Below, piece after piece: positions 38,419 to 50,764 of a stretch of DNA of 64,000 nucleotides. Within the stretch, counting starts at the first letter, position 1; each line of letters starts with the position of its first letter. The notes beneath the pieces were generated by a model. It saw only the letters and a program-made list of their open reading frames with translations. It was not told where the DNA came from and ran no database searches. Location of the stretch: NCBI RefSeq assembly GCF_946892675.1, contig NZ_CAMPOV010000001.1:2764033-2828032 (forward strand), written 5' to 3'. A program made the translations under genes and the position numbers. Source of the DNA: Arthrobacter sp. Marseille-P9274 (GTDB lineage Bacteria; Actinomycetota; Actinomycetes; Actinomycetales; Micrococcaceae).

Positions 38419-39930
38419 TTAACCCAATTCCGGTTTCAGCAGCGGGAAGAGGATCGTCTCGCGGATCCCTGTCTGGGTAAACAACATGACCAGCCGGTCG
38501 ATTCCCAGGCCGATGCCGCCCATGGGCGGCGCGCCGTACTCGAGGGCCCGCAGGAAGTCCTCATCCAGCTGCATGGCCTCGTGGTCGCCGGACGCAGCCT
38601 TGCGCGATTGCTCGGTCAGCCGCTCGCGCTGGATGACGGGATCGATCAGTTCGGTGAAGGCTGTTCCGCGTTCCATTCCGCCGATGATCAGGTCCCAGGC
38701 CTCGATCAAATTCGGTTCGCTCCGGTGCGCGCGGGCCAGCGGCTGGGCAGCCGGCGGGTAATCGTAAACGAACGTCGGCTGGAGCAGGTGGGGTTCGACG
38801 ATTTCCCCGAACAGTTCGATAACCAGCTTCTGCCGGTCCCACTGGGGCTCCGCCTTCAGGCCATGCTTCCTGGCTATTTCGCGCAGCACTGCACCGCTGG
38901 TTTCGGGCGTGATTTCAATTCCAACCGCTTCGGAGAGGCCCGGATAAACTCCAAGCCACTTCCATTCGCCGTTAAGGTCAATCGTCCCGTTCTCGGTTTC
39001 GATGATTCGCGTGCCCAGTTCATCCGCCACATTGAGGATCATTTCCTTCATGCGGTCGGCCATGACGAATTGATCGGCATACGCCTCGTAGCTTTCCAGC
39101 GTGGTGAATTCCGGGCTGTGGGTGGAATCAACGCCTTCGTTGCGGAAGATCCGGCCGATCTCGAATACCCGGTCGATGCCACCAACCACGGCGCGCTTCA
39201 GGTAAAGCTCCGTGGCGATGCGCAGTGTCATTTTCTGGTCGAAGGCATTCAAATGCGTTTCGAATGGACGCGCGGCGGCACCGCCGTGCACGAGCTGCAG
39301 TATCGGGGTCTCGACTTCGACGTAACCGCGGCCGTGCAGCGTTTCGCGGATAGACCGGATCACCGACGCGCGGGTGTAGACCATCTGGCGCGCCTCGTCG
39401 CGAACCATCAGGTCCAGGTAGCGCTGCCGGACCCGGGTCTCCTCATTCAGGTCCGCGTGCAGCACGGGCATCGGCCGCAGCGCCTTCGAGACCATGGACC
39501 AGGATTCGGCCATGACAGAAAGCTCGCCACGCCTGGAAGAGATGACCTCGCCGCGGATGAAGACATGGTCACCCAGATCCACCAGGTGCTTCCAGGCGGC
39601 CAACTGTTCCTCACCCACGTTCGCGAGGCTCAGCATCGCCTGCAGCCGGGTGCCGTTGCCCTCCTGCAGCGTCGCGAAGCACAGCTTGCCGGTGTTGCGT
39701 ACGAAGACCACGCGGCCGGCCACACCGACGATGTCGCCGGTGGTTTCGTCCGCTTCGAGGTGACCATGCTTTTCCCTGATTTCGGTCAGCGAGTGCGTGC
39801 GCTCGACGCCGACCGGATAGGGGTCCGCCCCGTCCTGAAGCAGCTTGGCGCGCTTGTCCATGCGCACGCGCATCTGCTCGGAAACGTCGACTGGTTCCGC
39901 GGAAGGGGTGGGGGGATTATGTGTGGTCAC
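38419..39930 (-). CDS. lysS: Lysyl-tRNA synthetase, class II
   Basis: A 503-residue enzyme that charges tRNA-Lys. An N-terminal OB-fold anticodon domain (about 65-160, with VAGRVVFVRNTGKLCFATLQ) is followed by the class II catalytic core: motif 1 VRQRYLDLMV, motif 2 FEIGRIFRNEGVDSTHSPEFTTLE, and motif 3 GIGLGIDRLVMLF at the C-terminus. The length is normal. The GTG start at 39930 gives MTTHNPPTPSAEPV. It is 48 bp downstream of panC. Confidence 0.97.
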   Translation of the reverse strand: MTTHNPPTPSAEPVDVSEQMRVRMDKRAKLLQDGADPYPVGVERTHSLTEIREKHGHLEADETTGDIVGVAGRVVFVRNTGKLCFATLQEGNGTRLQAMLSLANVGEEQLAAWKHLVDLGDHVFIRGEVISSRRGELSVMAESWSMVSKALRPMPVLHADLNEETRVRQRYLDLMVRDEARQMVYTRASVIRSIRETLHGRGYVEVETPILQLVHGGAAARPFETHLNAFDQKMTLRIATELYLKRAVVGGIDRVFEIGRIFRNEGVDSTHSPEFTTLESYEAYADQFVMADRMKEMILNVADELGTRIIETENGTIDLNGEWKWLGVYPGLSEAVGIEITPETSGAVLREIARKHGLKAEPQWDRQKLVIELFGEIVEPHLLQPTFVYDYPPAAQPLARAHRSEPNLIEAWDLIIGGMERGTAFTELIDPVIQRERLTEQSRKAASGDHEAMQLDEDFLRALEYGAPPMGGIGLGIDRLVMLFTQTGIRETILFPLLKPELG

Positions 39931-39978
39931 GGTACTTAAGGGTACCGGGTGTGTTCAGCAGCGGCCTATTTGAGCGGG

Positions 39979-40884
39979 TCAGCCCAGCCTGACGTTGTCG
40001 ATCAGCCGCACGTCGCCGACCCGCGCAGCGATCAAAGCCAGCGCTTCGCCGGTGAACGGCGTGTCCTGGCAGTTGAAGGCCAGCGGCTCGAGGCTGTCGG
40101 GATCGACGACCTCCAGATAGTCCAGGTCAACCTGCAGAACCGAGCGGATCATCGCCAATGCACCCTCGACGTCCAGCGGCTCGTGGCGGTCCGCCTGCTC
40201 CTTCAGATAGCTCAGGCTGCGGTGGAGCACGAGCGCGGCGGTGCGCTGCTCCGGAGTGAGGAAACGGTTGCGGCTGGAGAGGGCAAGTCCATCGGCATCC
40301 CGCACCGTCGGCACCCCGACGATCTCCACGGGGAAGTCCAGGTCCGCGGCCATTCGGCGGACCAAGGCCAGCTGCTGGGCATCCTTCTGCCCGAAGTACG
40401 CCCGGTAGTCCGCCGGCACCGGAGGCAGTCCGTAGTGCAGCAGCTTGGCGACCACGGTGAGGGCGCCGTCGAAATGTCCCGGCCGCGAGGCTCCCTCGAA
40501 TTTGGCGCCCAGCGCTCCCGAGGAGATCCGCACCATCGGCTCGCCGCCGGGGTACACCTCGTCCGCCAGAGGCGCGAACGCAATGTCCGCCCCGCAGGCT
40601 TCCAGCAGGTCGAGGTCGGACTCCAGGTTCCGCGGGTAGCGCTCCAGGTCCGCGGCCTCGCCGAACTGGAGGGGGTTCACGAAGATGGAAACAACGACGA
40701 CGTCGTTCGCCTCGCGCGCGTTCCTCACCAGGGCGGCGTGGCCCTCGTGCAGCGCTCCCATCGTCGGCACCAAGCCTAGGCTCGTGTGCCCTGCGTGGTG
40801 CGACGCCGCCGCCCTGCCCAGCAGCTCTGCACTGGCGGCATTCAGTTCGGCATACGTGCGCGCTAGGACCGGTCTGCGGGTCAC
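39979..40884 (-). CDS. panC: Pantoate-beta-alanine ligase
   Basis: A 301-residue enzyme that makes pantothenate from pantoate, beta-alanine and ATP. The nucleotidyl-transferase motif [10 protein letters not shown] is at 40-49 (HxGH at 46-49) and [10 protein letters not shown] at 65-74. SSRN and a KMSKS-like region follow. Its GTG start at 40884 overlaps the stop of the DUF2520 gene, so the two are coupled. No panD or panB is present in the window; beta-alanine must be supplied from elsewhere. Confidence 0.96.
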   Translation of the reverse strand: MTRRPVLARTYAELNAASAELLGRAAASHHAGHTSLGLVPTMGALHEGHAALVRNAREANDVVVVSIFVNPLQFGEAADLERYPRNLESDLDLLEACGADIAFAPLADEVYPGGEPMVRISSGALGAKFEGASRPGHFDGALTVVAKLLHYGLPPVPADYRAYFGQKDAQQLALVRRMAADLDFPVEIVGVPTVRDADGLALSSRNRFLTPEQRTAALVLHRSLSYLKEQADRHEPLDVEGALAMIRSVLQVDLDYLEVVDPDSLEPLAFNCQDTPFTGEALALIAARVGDVRLIDNVRLG

Positions 40885-41798
40885 TGTTTCTCCTCCGGAG
40901 GGGTCTGGGGGTTGAGGATGTCGAGGATCTGCGCCGCCTGGCGTTCCTTCAGCCGCCCGCGGGCCAGCGCGCGCTTGGCAGTGGCCCGGGCCAGCTCTTC
41001 GTAGGTCTGGCGGATGTCCGTGCCGGCGTGCTCCAGCTCGTAGTCGAGCAGCGCCTGGCGGTGCGCCTGCACGGTGCCGGCATCGCCGCGGGCCACCGGA
41101 CCGGTTAATGCCGCCTCGCCGGCGGCCAGCGCGTTCTCGAGGGAGGCCCGCATCAGGGCGCTGAGCAAACGGTCCGGCCGTTCCACCCCGGCGCTGCGCA
41201 GCAGCTGCGCCGACTGCGCCGCGATGGTGACCAAGTGGTTCGACGCGTGGGCGAGGGCCGCATGGTAGAGCGGCCGGTCCTGCTCCTCGATCACGATGGG
41301 TTCGCCGCCCATCTCCACGACCAGGGCCTGGGCGATCGGCAGCATCGTTGCCGGGGCGGTCACGCCGAAGGCGCAGTCGGTGAGCCGCGTCAGGTCCAGG
41401 CTCATGCCGGTGAACGTCATGGCCGGGTGGATGGCCAGGCCGATCGCGCCCTTCGCGCGGGCCGGCGCGAGCACGTCCACGCCGTGGCGTCCGGAGGTGT
41501 GCGCGATCAGCTGGCCCGGCTGCCAGGCGCCCGTCTCCGCCAGCCCGGCCACCAGCTCCGGCAGGGCATCGTCCGGCACGGCGAGCAGCACCAGCTCGGC
41601 CCGCTCGACAATGTCCGGGATTTCCAGCACCGGTACTCCAGGAAGCAGGAGTTCCGCCCGTTCGCGGCTGTCCTCCGACACGGCGGAAACACCGACGACG
41701 GCGTGTCCCGCGGCGCGCAGTGCGGCCCCGAGGACGGCGCCGACCTTGCCGGCTCCGATCACGCCGATGCCCAGTCGTCCCGGTCTAGTGCTGTTCAT
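40881..41798 (-). CDS. Rossmann-fold/DUF2520 domain protein
   Basis: A 305-residue protein with an N-terminal NAD(P)-binding Rossmann domain ([22 protein letters not shown], about 11-32) of the Rossmann-like type, and a C-terminal DUF2520 helical domain (about 165-290; [20 protein letters not shown]). It resembles ketopantoate reductase-like or 6-phosphogluconate dehydrogenase-like enzymes and is regularly found just before panC in actinobacteria, so it may supply D-pantoate or a related reaction (inference). The ATG at 41798 overlaps the end of the PH-domain gene by 14 bases. Confidence 0.9.
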   Translation of the reverse strand: MNSTRPGRLGIGVIGAGKVGAVLGAALRAAGHAVVGVSAVSEDSRERAELLLPGVPVLEIPDIVERAELVLLAVPDDALPELVAGLAETGAWQPGQLIAHTSGRHGVDVLAPARAKGAIGLAIHPAMTFTGMSLDLTRLTDCAFGVTAPATMLPIAQALVVEMGGEPIVIEEQDRPLYHAALAHASNHLVTIAAQSAQLLRSAGVERPDRLLSALMRASLENALAAGEAALTGPVARGDAGTVQAHRQALLDYELEHAGTDIRQTYEELARATAKRALARGRLKERQAAQILDILNPQTPPEEKQ

Positions 41799-43341
41799 CC
41801 TGCTCCTGTCCGGCGAGGCCGACGGCTTGCTGGTCCGGCTGGCCAGGGTATTCCGGCCGGTGCTCGAGCCAGCGCTCGGGAAGGCTGTGCCGGCGGGCGG
41901 CCGCGGCCCGGGCGGCCTGTTCGTCGAAGAGCAGTCGGGCCGTCGCGATGTCCATCTGGTACACGACGGGCCTGACGGGTCCCATGGTGGTGTGCAGCTG
42001 CAGGTCCGCGACCCTGAGCCGACGGGCCAGCGGGCCCTGATGCAGCGCCATCGATTGGGTCCGCTCATGCGGCACCACGGCAAGGCTGCGCCAGAGCCGT
42101 CCCGAGCGGGCCAGCAGTGCCGTCCGCGTGACGGCGAAGCCGTTGCGGCGCCAAGTAAAGAAGGACAGCCACCGCGCCCGGCGCGGGGAGGTGACGAAGC
42201 CGCCGTCGTTATCCTTGCCTGCGAGGCCCGCGCCGAAGACGCCGAACGGATCTTCGGTGCCGGGGTCCGGCAGCACGAGGGCGAGCATCTGCATGACGTC
42301 CTCGCGACTGCCCACCGGCAGCAGCGTGGTGCGCGCGCCTGCGTTCTCCGCACTGACGCCGTACCCGGCCACGTTGACCTTGATCCGGTACCAGTCCTTG
42401 AACCGCCAGAGCAGCGGCTGCGTGACGGCGACGGCCTGGACGCGCCCGGGCGGGACGGTCTGCGCCCGGGTCTCCAGCAGGCCGTAGCGCAGCCGGATGC
42501 CGTCCGGGGAAACGGCGGCGCGGAAGTTGTAGGCCGTGGTGAACACGCTCCAGTAGCCGGCGAGCACGGCAATCAGACCGGGCACCAGGGCGGACAGGAT
42601 CACGCTGCTGCTGCTCCAGTCCAGAGCGTGGCCCACGGCGAAGCCGGCGCCGATCACCACGACCATGATGGCGAGCGCGGCCGTTGATCCCGAAAGCAGC
42701 GCGGCACCGACGACCCGGGGGGCGGGAATCGCCAGCACCGGATGCTCCGGCGCCTCATGGATCTCGTCGGGATGCTCCGGATCGGTCTCCGCCCCGGAGG
42801 CCCGGGCCAGGATCGTGGCGCGCAGCTGCTGGGCCGAGGCGAGCGGAAGGTAGGCCAGCCGCACGGCCGATTCGCCGGCGTCGGCCACTTCGAACTTCAG
42901 TTCAGCCAGCCCGAAGATCCGCCCGAGCAGCGGCTGGATCACGTCGATGGCCTGCACCCGGTCCAGCCTCGCCTGGCGGTGCTGGCGGAACACGATGCCT
43001 GAGTTGACCCGCACGTGTTCCCGCGTGACCTGGTAGCGCGTGAACCACCAGGACAGCAGGAATCCGCCGACCAGCAGCAGCAGGACTCCGAGGAGGATGG
43101 CGCCGGCCACGAAGCCGCGGCCCTCGGCGAGCAGCCAGACCGGTTCGCCGCTGAAGATGGACTCGAACCAGTCGCGCCCGAAGAAGTAGGCGATGGCGGC
43201 CAGCGCCAGCCAGCCCCGCACCAGCGGCGAGATCGGATGGACCCGGTGCCAGCGGTCTTCGTGGTCCGGCACCAGCGGGACGTCACGGGTGGGACCGGAC
43301 GACGCCGGGACCTCGGGTCCCGGTCCCAGCGGCTCGGTCAC
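41785..43341 (-). CDS. Multi-PH-domain membrane protein (YdbT-like)
   Basis: A 518-residue protein with three bacterial PH_2 domains (PF03703). A membrane-helix pair (about 50-105) precedes PH domain 1 (YQVTREHVRVNSGI and QARLDRVQAIDVIQPLLGRIFGL). A second helix pair (about 210-255) leads to PH domain 2 (YNFRAAVSPDGIRLRYGLLETRAQTVPPGRVQ), and a third PH domain lies near the C-terminus (FAVTRTALLARSGRLWRSLAVVPHERTQS). The YdbS/YdbT pair is known in Bacillus for resistance to certain bacteriocins; the role here is unknown. The GTG start at 43341 overlaps the upstream PH gene by four bases. Confidence 0.88.
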   Translation of the reverse strand: MTEPLGPGPEVPASSGPTRDVPLVPDHEDRWHRVHPISPLVRGWLALAAIAYFFGRDWFESIFSGEPVWLLAEGRGFVAGAILLGVLLLLVGGFLLSWWFTRYQVTREHVRVNSGIVFRQHRQARLDRVQAIDVIQPLLGRIFGLAELKFEVADAGESAVRLAYLPLASAQQLRATILARASGAETDPEHPDEIHEAPEHPVLAIPAPRVVGAALLSGSTAALAIMVVVIGAGFAVGHALDWSSSSVILSALVPGLIAVLAGYWSVFTTAYNFRAAVSPDGIRLRYGLLETRAQTVPPGRVQAVAVTQPLLWRFKDWYRIKVNVAGYGVSAENAGARTTLLPVGSREDVMQMLALVLPDPGTEDPFGVFGAGLAGKDNDGGFVTSPRRARWLSFFTWRRNGFAVTRTALLARSGRLWRSLAVVPHERTQSMALHQGPLARRLRVADLQLHTTMGPVRPVVYQMDIATARLLFDEQAARAAAARRHSLPERWLEHRPEYPGQPDQQAVGLAGQEQDEQH

Positions 43342-43850
43342 AGCCCGGCCAGCCTTGCCTGTCCTCGCGCGGATAACTGCTCGCGGAGGCGGGCGGCCTC
43401 CGCGGCTGGGACTCCCGGAATGGCCGCGTTGGTCTGCGGCGACGCGGTGTGCAGCTTCACCGAGGCGAGGCCGAAGGCGCGCTCCAGCGGCCCGACGGCG
43501 ACGTCCACATACTGCATCCGGCCGTACGGCACCACCATGACGCGCTGGAAGAAGATGCCGCGGCGGATCAGCAGGTCCTCGTCCCGCTCGGCGTATCCGA
43601 TGGCCCGCACCTGGCGCGGGATCAGCACGCCCATCCACAGGTTGACCAGCAGGGTACCCACGCTGAGGGTCCACGCCAGCCAGGCTGGAAAGCCCGGCCA
43701 GACGCCGACCAGCAGGAGCACCAGCGGCACGCTGGCCAGCGCGACGACGATGACGGCGCCGATCGCCCAGCCAATCAGCTGGACGGTGATGAACTTCGGC
43801 GAGATGCGGATCCAGCTGATGCCTTCCGGATCGATGGGCTCGCTACGCAT
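43338..43850 (-). CDS. PH-domain membrane protein (YdbS-like)
   Basis: A 170-residue partner protein: two membrane helices (about 22-75), then one bacterial PH_2 domain (LLIRRGIFFQRVMVVPYGRMQYVDVAVGPLERAFGLASVKLHTAS, about 93-137). The start ATG at 43850 has GAGGGGGAGT directly before it. It overlaps both the DUF3180 gene upstream (8 bases) and the larger PH gene downstream (4 bases). Confidence 0.9.
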   Translation of the reverse strand: MRSEPIDPEGISWIRISPKFITVQLIGWAIGAVIVVALASVPLVLLLVGVWPGFPAWLAWTLSVGTLLVNLWMGVLIPRQVRAIGYAERDEDLLIRRGIFFQRVMVVPYGRMQYVDVAVGPLERAFGLASVKLHTASPQTNAAIPGVPAAEAARLREQLSARGQARLAGL

Positions 43851-44340
43851 ACTCCCCCTCCCCCTCGGCCGACCGGCGCTCCCGCTCAGACGCCTCCGGG
43901 TCCTCGGGTGGCAGCTTGCAGAACCGCTCGACGACCAGGCCGACGACGACCATGACCAGGCCACCGCCCATCATAGCCAGCACCTGCAGGAACACCTCCG
44001 ACGCGGGGCGGAAGGCAAGCAGTACCAGCTGGTCCACCAGGATCCCGGCGTGCCAGCCGAGCAGCAGGGAACCGGCGTAGGCGCAGGCCTGCGCGAGCAC
44101 GAGGGTGCGGGCGGCGAGGATCGGGTCCAGCGGCTTCTCGCGTTTACCGTTGCGCCAGCTGCGCACCTTCAGGCCGAGGATCAGGGTAAAGAGGACGACG
44201 GCGGCCATCGTCGCCAGGGAGCTGAGGTGCAGGACGGGCACGGGGAGCCCGTTGCGAATGGTCAGCAGGTTCGTCAGCCAGCCCAGCACGCCGGCACAGA
44301 GGGCAATGATTGCCAGCCAGCTGTACTTGATGGTCCTCAC
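43843..44340 (-). CDS. DUF3180 membrane protein
   Basis: A 165-residue protein with four hydrophobic helices (about 8-28, 38-58, 80-100, 115-140) and a charged C-terminal tail. It matches actinobacterial DUF3180 (PF11377), which sits next to folK throughout this phylum; function unknown. The GTG start at 44340. The stop overlaps the next gene by eight bases. Confidence 0.9.
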   Translation of the reverse strand: MRTIKYSWLAIIALCAGVLGWLTNLLTIRNGLPVPVLHLSSLATMAAVVLFTLILGLKVRSWRNGKREKPLDPILAARTLVLAQACAYAGSLLLGWHAGILVDQLVLLAFRPASEVFLQVLAMMGGGLVMVVVGLVVERFCKLPPEDPEASERERRSAEGEGEYA

Positions 44341-44365
44341 AATCCCCGTGCCCCTTAGCTAGCTG

Positions 44366-44857
44366 TCAACGTCCCGGTTCGAAGGGCGCCAGACCGTCCA
44401 GGTCTTCGGCAGCCGCGGCCAGTTCTCCGACCGGCACCCCGCCCAAGGCGGCGTGCGAGTCCATCCAGGCCCACGGCTGGAGCACGAACGCCCGCTCGTG
44501 CGCCCTCGGATGCGGGATGGTCAGGGTCGGCTCATCCATGGTCAGATCCCCATACGTGATGATATCTACGTCCAGCGTACGCGGCCCCCAGCGCACTTCG
44601 CGCGTGCGGTGGTGCTTATTCTCGACCGCCTGGCAGTGCGCCAGCAGCTCGTGGGGTCCGAGGTCGGTTTCCACCTCGATCACCATGTTCAGGTAGTCCG
44701 GCTGGTCCGGGCCGCCCACGGACTTGGTCTGGACCACCGGCGAGACGGCGCAGAGGCGCACCCGCGGCGTGTCCACGAGGTCCGCCACCGCGTGGGAGAG
44801 GGTGTCGCTGCGTTCGCCGAGGTTGCTGCCCAGCGCCAGGACTGCTTTGACGCTCAT
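44366..44857 (-). CDS. folK: HPPK, hydroxymethyldihydropterin pyrophosphokinase
   Basis: A 163-residue enzyme that activates 6-hydroxymethyl-7,8-dihydropterin with ATP for dihydropteroate synthesis. ALGSNLG at 8-14 starts the fold, and the family signature RWGPRTLDVDII is at 89-100, with two Asp that bind magnesium (Asp96 and Asp98). The ATG overlaps the folB stop (ATGA), so the two are coupled. Confidence 0.96.
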   Translation of the reverse strand: MSVKAVLALGSNLGERSDTLSHAVADLVDTPRVRLCAVSPVVQTKSVGGPDQPDYLNMVIEVETDLGPHELLAHCQAVENKHHRTREVRWGPRTLDVDIITYGDLTMDEPTLTIPHPRAHERAFVLQPWAWMDSHAALGGVPVGELAAAAEDLDGLAPFEPGR

Positions 44858-45234
44858 GCCCGCTCCCGGAAGATCGTGATGGTGACGTCGCCGAAGGGCA
44901 CCTCGATGGGAGCCTTGGGCTTGTGCACTGTTACTTCGACGGCCGCCACGGGGAAACCGGCGAGCACGTAGTCGGCGATCCGCTCGGCCAGGGTTTCGAT
45001 CAGGTTGACCGGCTCGCCGGTGATGATCGCCTGGACGCCCTCGGCCAGGACGCCGTAGTTGGCCGTGTCGGCCAGATCATCGCTGGCGGCTGCCGCACGG
45101 ATATCCGTGTGCAGGGCGACGTCCACGGTGAATGGTTGGCCGTCCCGGCGTTCATGGTCGAATACCCCGTGATAACCGACGGCGGTGATGCCGGAGAGCG
45201 CGATAATGTCCCTGCGGGCGGTTCCGGCTGCCAT
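44854..45234 (-). CDS. folB: Dihydroneopterin aldolase
   Basis: A 126-residue enzyme (7,8-dihydroneopterin to 6-hydroxymethyl-7,8-dihydropterin). The GYHGVFDHERRDGQPF segment contains the pterin-binding Glu (Glu28 in DHER), and the C-terminal VHKPKAPI provides the catalytic Lys. The ATG at 45234 is chosen because AAGGG lies about 9 bases upstream; a GTG at 45240 is an alternative with a poor spacing. It sits between folP and folK. Confidence 0.94.
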   Translation of the reverse strand: MAAGTARRDIIALSGITAVGYHGVFDHERRDGQPFTVDVALHTDIRAAAASDDLADTANYGVLAEGVQAIITGEPVNLIETLAERIADYVLAGFPVAAVEVTVHKPKAPIEVPFGDVTITIFRERA

Positions 45235-45245
45235 CGGCACCGCCC

Positions 45246-46151
45246 TTACCCTGCCCAGACGGACACAACCTTGACCGCGTCAAGGCTCGCACCGGCGTCG
45301 TGCACGCGCACGCCCCAGGCGCCGTTGGCCGCGGACAGGGCGGAAATCGCCAGGGTGGCATTGTCACGCTCCGCGGGCGCGGCGGCCTTGCCCGCTTCGG
45401 AGAGCAGGCTGCCCAGGAAGCGCTTGCGGGAGGCGGCGACCAGGACCTTGTGGCCGAGCTTGGTGAATTCAGGCAGGGCGCGCAGCAGGGCCCAGTTGTG
45501 CTCGCCGTTCTTCGAGAAGCCGAGGCCCGGATCCAGGATCAGCAGCTCCGGCGCCACTCCGGCCGCCACGAACTTGTCCCGCAGCTCGGTCAGCTCGGCA
45601 AGGACCTCGGCCACGACGTCGTCGTACTTGGCCTTCGGGTCATCGTGCCGGGCGTCGCCGCGGCTGTGCATGAGCACGTACGGCACCTTGCGCTCGGCGA
45701 TCAGCGCCGGCATCTGCGGGTCATAAGTCATGCCGGAAACGTCGTTGATGATGCCGGCCCCGGCGTCCAGGGCCTTGGCCGCGGTGTCCACGTTCTTGGT
45801 ATCCACGCTGATGAGTGCGCCCGCCTTCGCGAGGGCCTCGATGACCGGCAGGATCCGGGCCTGCTCCTCTTCCGGAGACACCGGCTGCGAGCCGGGTCGG
45901 GTGGACTCGCCGCCGATGTCGATGATGTCCGCCCCGCCGTACAGCAGCTTGAGGCCCTGCGCGATGGCTTTGTCCGCGGCGACGAACTGGCCGCCGTCGC
46001 TGAAGGAATCCGGCGTGACATTGAGGATCCCCATGACCACGCAGCGGTCCGTGGGCAGGTCCGCAAAGTTCTTGGGGCCGCGGGCCTTGCGCACCACGGG
46101 CAGCGGGGAAGTAGCCGGTCCCGTTCCGGGGACTGCAGCGAGTGAATCCAT
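45246..46151 (-). CDS. folP: Dihydropteroate synthase
   Basis: A 301-residue enzyme that condenses hydroxymethyldihydropterin pyrophosphate with p-aminobenzoate; the sulfonamide target. MGILNVTPDSFSDGG (about 40-54) and DIIDIGGESTRPGSQPV (about 73-89) are the two classic pterin- and pyrophosphate-binding motifs. KFVAAGVAPELLILDPGLGFSKN carries the later loop. The ATG at 46151 is used; a TTG three bases upstream is unlikely. Confidence 0.96.
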   Translation of the reverse strand: MDSLAAVPGTGPATSPLPVVRKARGPKNFADLPTDRCVVMGILNVTPDSFSDGGQFVAADKAIAQGLKLLYGGADIIDIGGESTRPGSQPVSPEEEQARILPVIEALAKAGALISVDTKNVDTAAKALDAGAGIINDVSGMTYDPQMPALIAERKVPYVLMHSRGDARHDDPKAKYDDVVAEVLAELTELRDKFVAAGVAPELLILDPGLGFSKNGEHNWALLRALPEFTKLGHKVLVAASRKRFLGSLLSEAGKAAAPAERDNATLAISALSAANGAWGVRVHDAGASLDAVKVVSVWAG

Positions 46152-46183
46152 CAATCTCTACCGTTTCTGTTTCTTGGCCTTCG

Positions 46184-46792
46184 TCAGCGGCCGATGATCA
46201 GGCTCATGGCCTCGGCCCGTGTGGCCTGTTCCCGCAGTTGGCCGCGGACGGCCGAGGTGACGGTCCGGGCTCCGGGCTTGCGCACTCCGCGCATGGACAT
46301 GCACATGTGCTCGCACTCGATCACGACGATGGCGCCCTTGGGCTCGAGGTGTTCCACGAGCGCCTCCACAATCTGGGTAGTGAGCCGTTCCTGCACCTGC
46401 GGCCGGCGGGCGTAGATCTCCACCAGCCGGGCCAGTTTGCTCAGCCCCGTCACCTTACCGTCATGCGACGGGATATAGCCAATGTGGGCGGAGCCGTGGA
46501 ACGGCACCAGGTGGTGCTCGCACGTCGAGTAGAAGGGGATGTCCTTGACCAGCACCATCTCCTCGTGGTCGAGGTCGAAGGTGGTGGCGAGCAGGTCCGA
46601 CGGATCCTGGTGCAGGCCGGCGAAGATCTCGGCGTAGGACCGGGCGACCCGCTTCGGGGTGTCCAGCAGGCCCTCGCGGTCCGGGTCCTCGCCGACCGCG
46701 ATCAGGATCTCGCGGACGGCCTTCTCGATCCGCTGGAGGTCGATCGTAGCGTCGATTTCCAGCTCGGCAACAACGTCATCGTATTCGGTCAC
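46184..46792 (-). CDS. folE: GTP cyclohydrolase I
   Basis: A 202-residue enzyme that opens GTP to dihydroneopterin triphosphate, the first step of folate synthesis. Zinc ligands are in YSTCEHH and in ECEHMCM; GHIGY-type [23 protein letters not shown] and QERLTTQI are the substrate-binding stretches. The GTG start at 46792 is ten bases after the ftsH stop, and folP follows at 32 bp, completing the folE-folP-folB-folK order. Confidence 0.97.
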   Translation of the reverse strand: MTEYDDVVAELEIDATIDLQRIEKAVREILIAVGEDPDREGLLDTPKRVARSYAEIFAGLHQDPSDLLATTFDLDHEEMVLVKDIPFYSTCEHHLVPFHGSAHIGYIPSHDGKVTGLSKLARLVEIYARRPQVQERLTTQIVEALVEHLEPKGAIVVIECEHMCMSMRGVRKPGARTVTSAVRGQLREQATRAEAMSLIIGR

Positions 46793-46802
46793 GAAAACGA
46801 TC

Positions 46803-48875
<2,073 letters not shown>

Positions 48876-49076
48876 GCGACTAAGGGCACTGGGCCCGTCC
48901 CTCCTGCTGTTCTGCGCGTGGTGTGACGCGTCTAGCTATACACCCGTCCGAGGTGAATCACGCACGGCGGGGAAGAATAGTTCCCTCTCGGCGTACAAGC
49001 AAGCATTTGCCCGCGTTTCGCCTGCCGTTGTTTTCCCTAAGGCTCCCGATGGCCTTCGCCGGGGTTCCCCGGGGTC

Positions 49077-49628
<552 letters not shown>

Positions 49629-49663
49629 CGGATACTCCCATTACTAAGATGTGGTGACACTGG

Positions 49664-50764
49664 CTAGGGGCCAGTTGCTCTAAAAACAAGATTGCCATAG
49701 CCGCGCTCGTCTTGTGCAAACTTGCCGCCGCGAACCTTGCGGTACACGTTGACTTTGCCGGCCAGCTGCACCGGTCCGGCCGACCCCTTCCGCCGCAGCA
49801 GCGCTTCCGCCGCGAGCAGCCTTTCATAGCTCGGGTTCTCCCCGCCGAGCTGGGCTGCGGCACGCGCGATGACCCGCTGCTTCATCGCTTCCGGCAGGAC
49901 CGCCAGCCCCTCCCGGTCCAGTTCGATGCCGGATTCGGTCACGGTGTGCAACCGCTGGTACTCCCGCTCCGCGAGCTCCTCGAGGCAGTCGGCGTCCTGG
50001 CGCAGGATCCGCCCGGTCCGCCAGAGCGCCTCGGCGACGCCGGGGCCCAGCCGGTCTTCCAGGAAGGGCAGCACCTCGGTCCGGACCCTAGAGCGCAGGA
50101 ACTTCGGGTCCCGGTTGGTGGGATCGTGCCACGGTTCGAGTCCCGCCAGGGCGCAGAGCTCCTCGGTGTCACGGCGGCGCAGGCCCAGGAAGGGGCGCAG
50201 GTACTTGCCGCGGCGGGCCGGCATGCCGGCGAGGGACCGCGTTCCCGAACCGCGGCCGAGGCCGAGCAGCACCTGTTCGGCCTGGTCATCGAGGGTGTGC
50301 CCGAGCAGGACGGCCGCCGCGCCGGCCTCCTCGGCCGCCCGGTCCAGGGCCTCGTAGCGCGCCGTGCGGGCCGCAGCCTCGGGGCCCATGCCCGGCCGAT
50401 CGACCTCCACCCGGCGCACCAGCACGGGATCCAGTCCCAGCGCGCTCGCCTGGGAGGCAGCCCGGCGGGCAATGTCCGCGCTCCCCGGCTGCAATCCGTG
50501 GTCAACGACGACGGCGCCCACCCGCCACAGCTGTGTCCCGTCCCGCAGGGGGCGGGCGAAGTAGGCGGCCACCGCCGCCAGCGCCAGCGAATCGGGGCCG
50601 CCGCTGCATGCCACGAGCAGCAGCGGCGGGGCAGGCCGCTCAGCCTGGTCCGCTTCCTGTGGCTCCAGCAGTTCCAGGGCCGAGCGGATGTGGTTGCGCG
50701 CGGTGCCGACCAGCGGGTGGAGCCGCGGCCTGCGCCGGGGAGCCTCCGTAGCGGCACCGCTCAT
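49664..50764 (-). CDS. tilS: tRNA(Ile)-lysidine synthase
   Basis: A 366-residue N-type ATP pyrophosphatase that attaches lysine to C34 of tRNA-Ile(CAU) so it reads AUA. The PP-loop motif SGGPDS is at 54-59, followed by VVDHGLQPG, LLGHTLDDQAEQVLLGLGRGSG, and a TilS substrate-binding domain. The C-terminal domain is short. The ATG at 50764 overlaps the upstream protease gene stop (ATGA). Confidence 0.96.
   Translation of the reverse strand: MSGAATEAPRRRPRLHPLVGTARNHIRSALELLEPQEADQAERPAPPLLLVACSGGPDSLALAAVAAYFARPLRDGTQLWRVGAVVVDHGLQPGSADIARRAASQASALGLDPVLVRRVEVDRPGMGPEAAARTARYEALDRAAEEAGAAAVLLGHTLDDQAEQVLLGLGRGSGTRSLAGMPARRGKYLRPFLGLRRRDTEELCALAGLEPWHDPTNRDPKFLRSRVRTEVLPFLEDRLGPGVAEALWRTGRILRQDADCLEELAEREYQRLHTVTESGIELDREGLAVLPEAMKQRVIARAAAQLGGENPSYERLLAAEALLRRKGSAGPVQLAGKVNVYRKVRGGKFAQDERGYGNLVFRATGP

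Noticed and set aside
38419-40884. Missing panD between panC and lysS as evidence of a broken operon
   Set aside because: There is only a 48-bp gap and no fragment; panD is often elsewhere in the genome, so nothing supports a recent loss.
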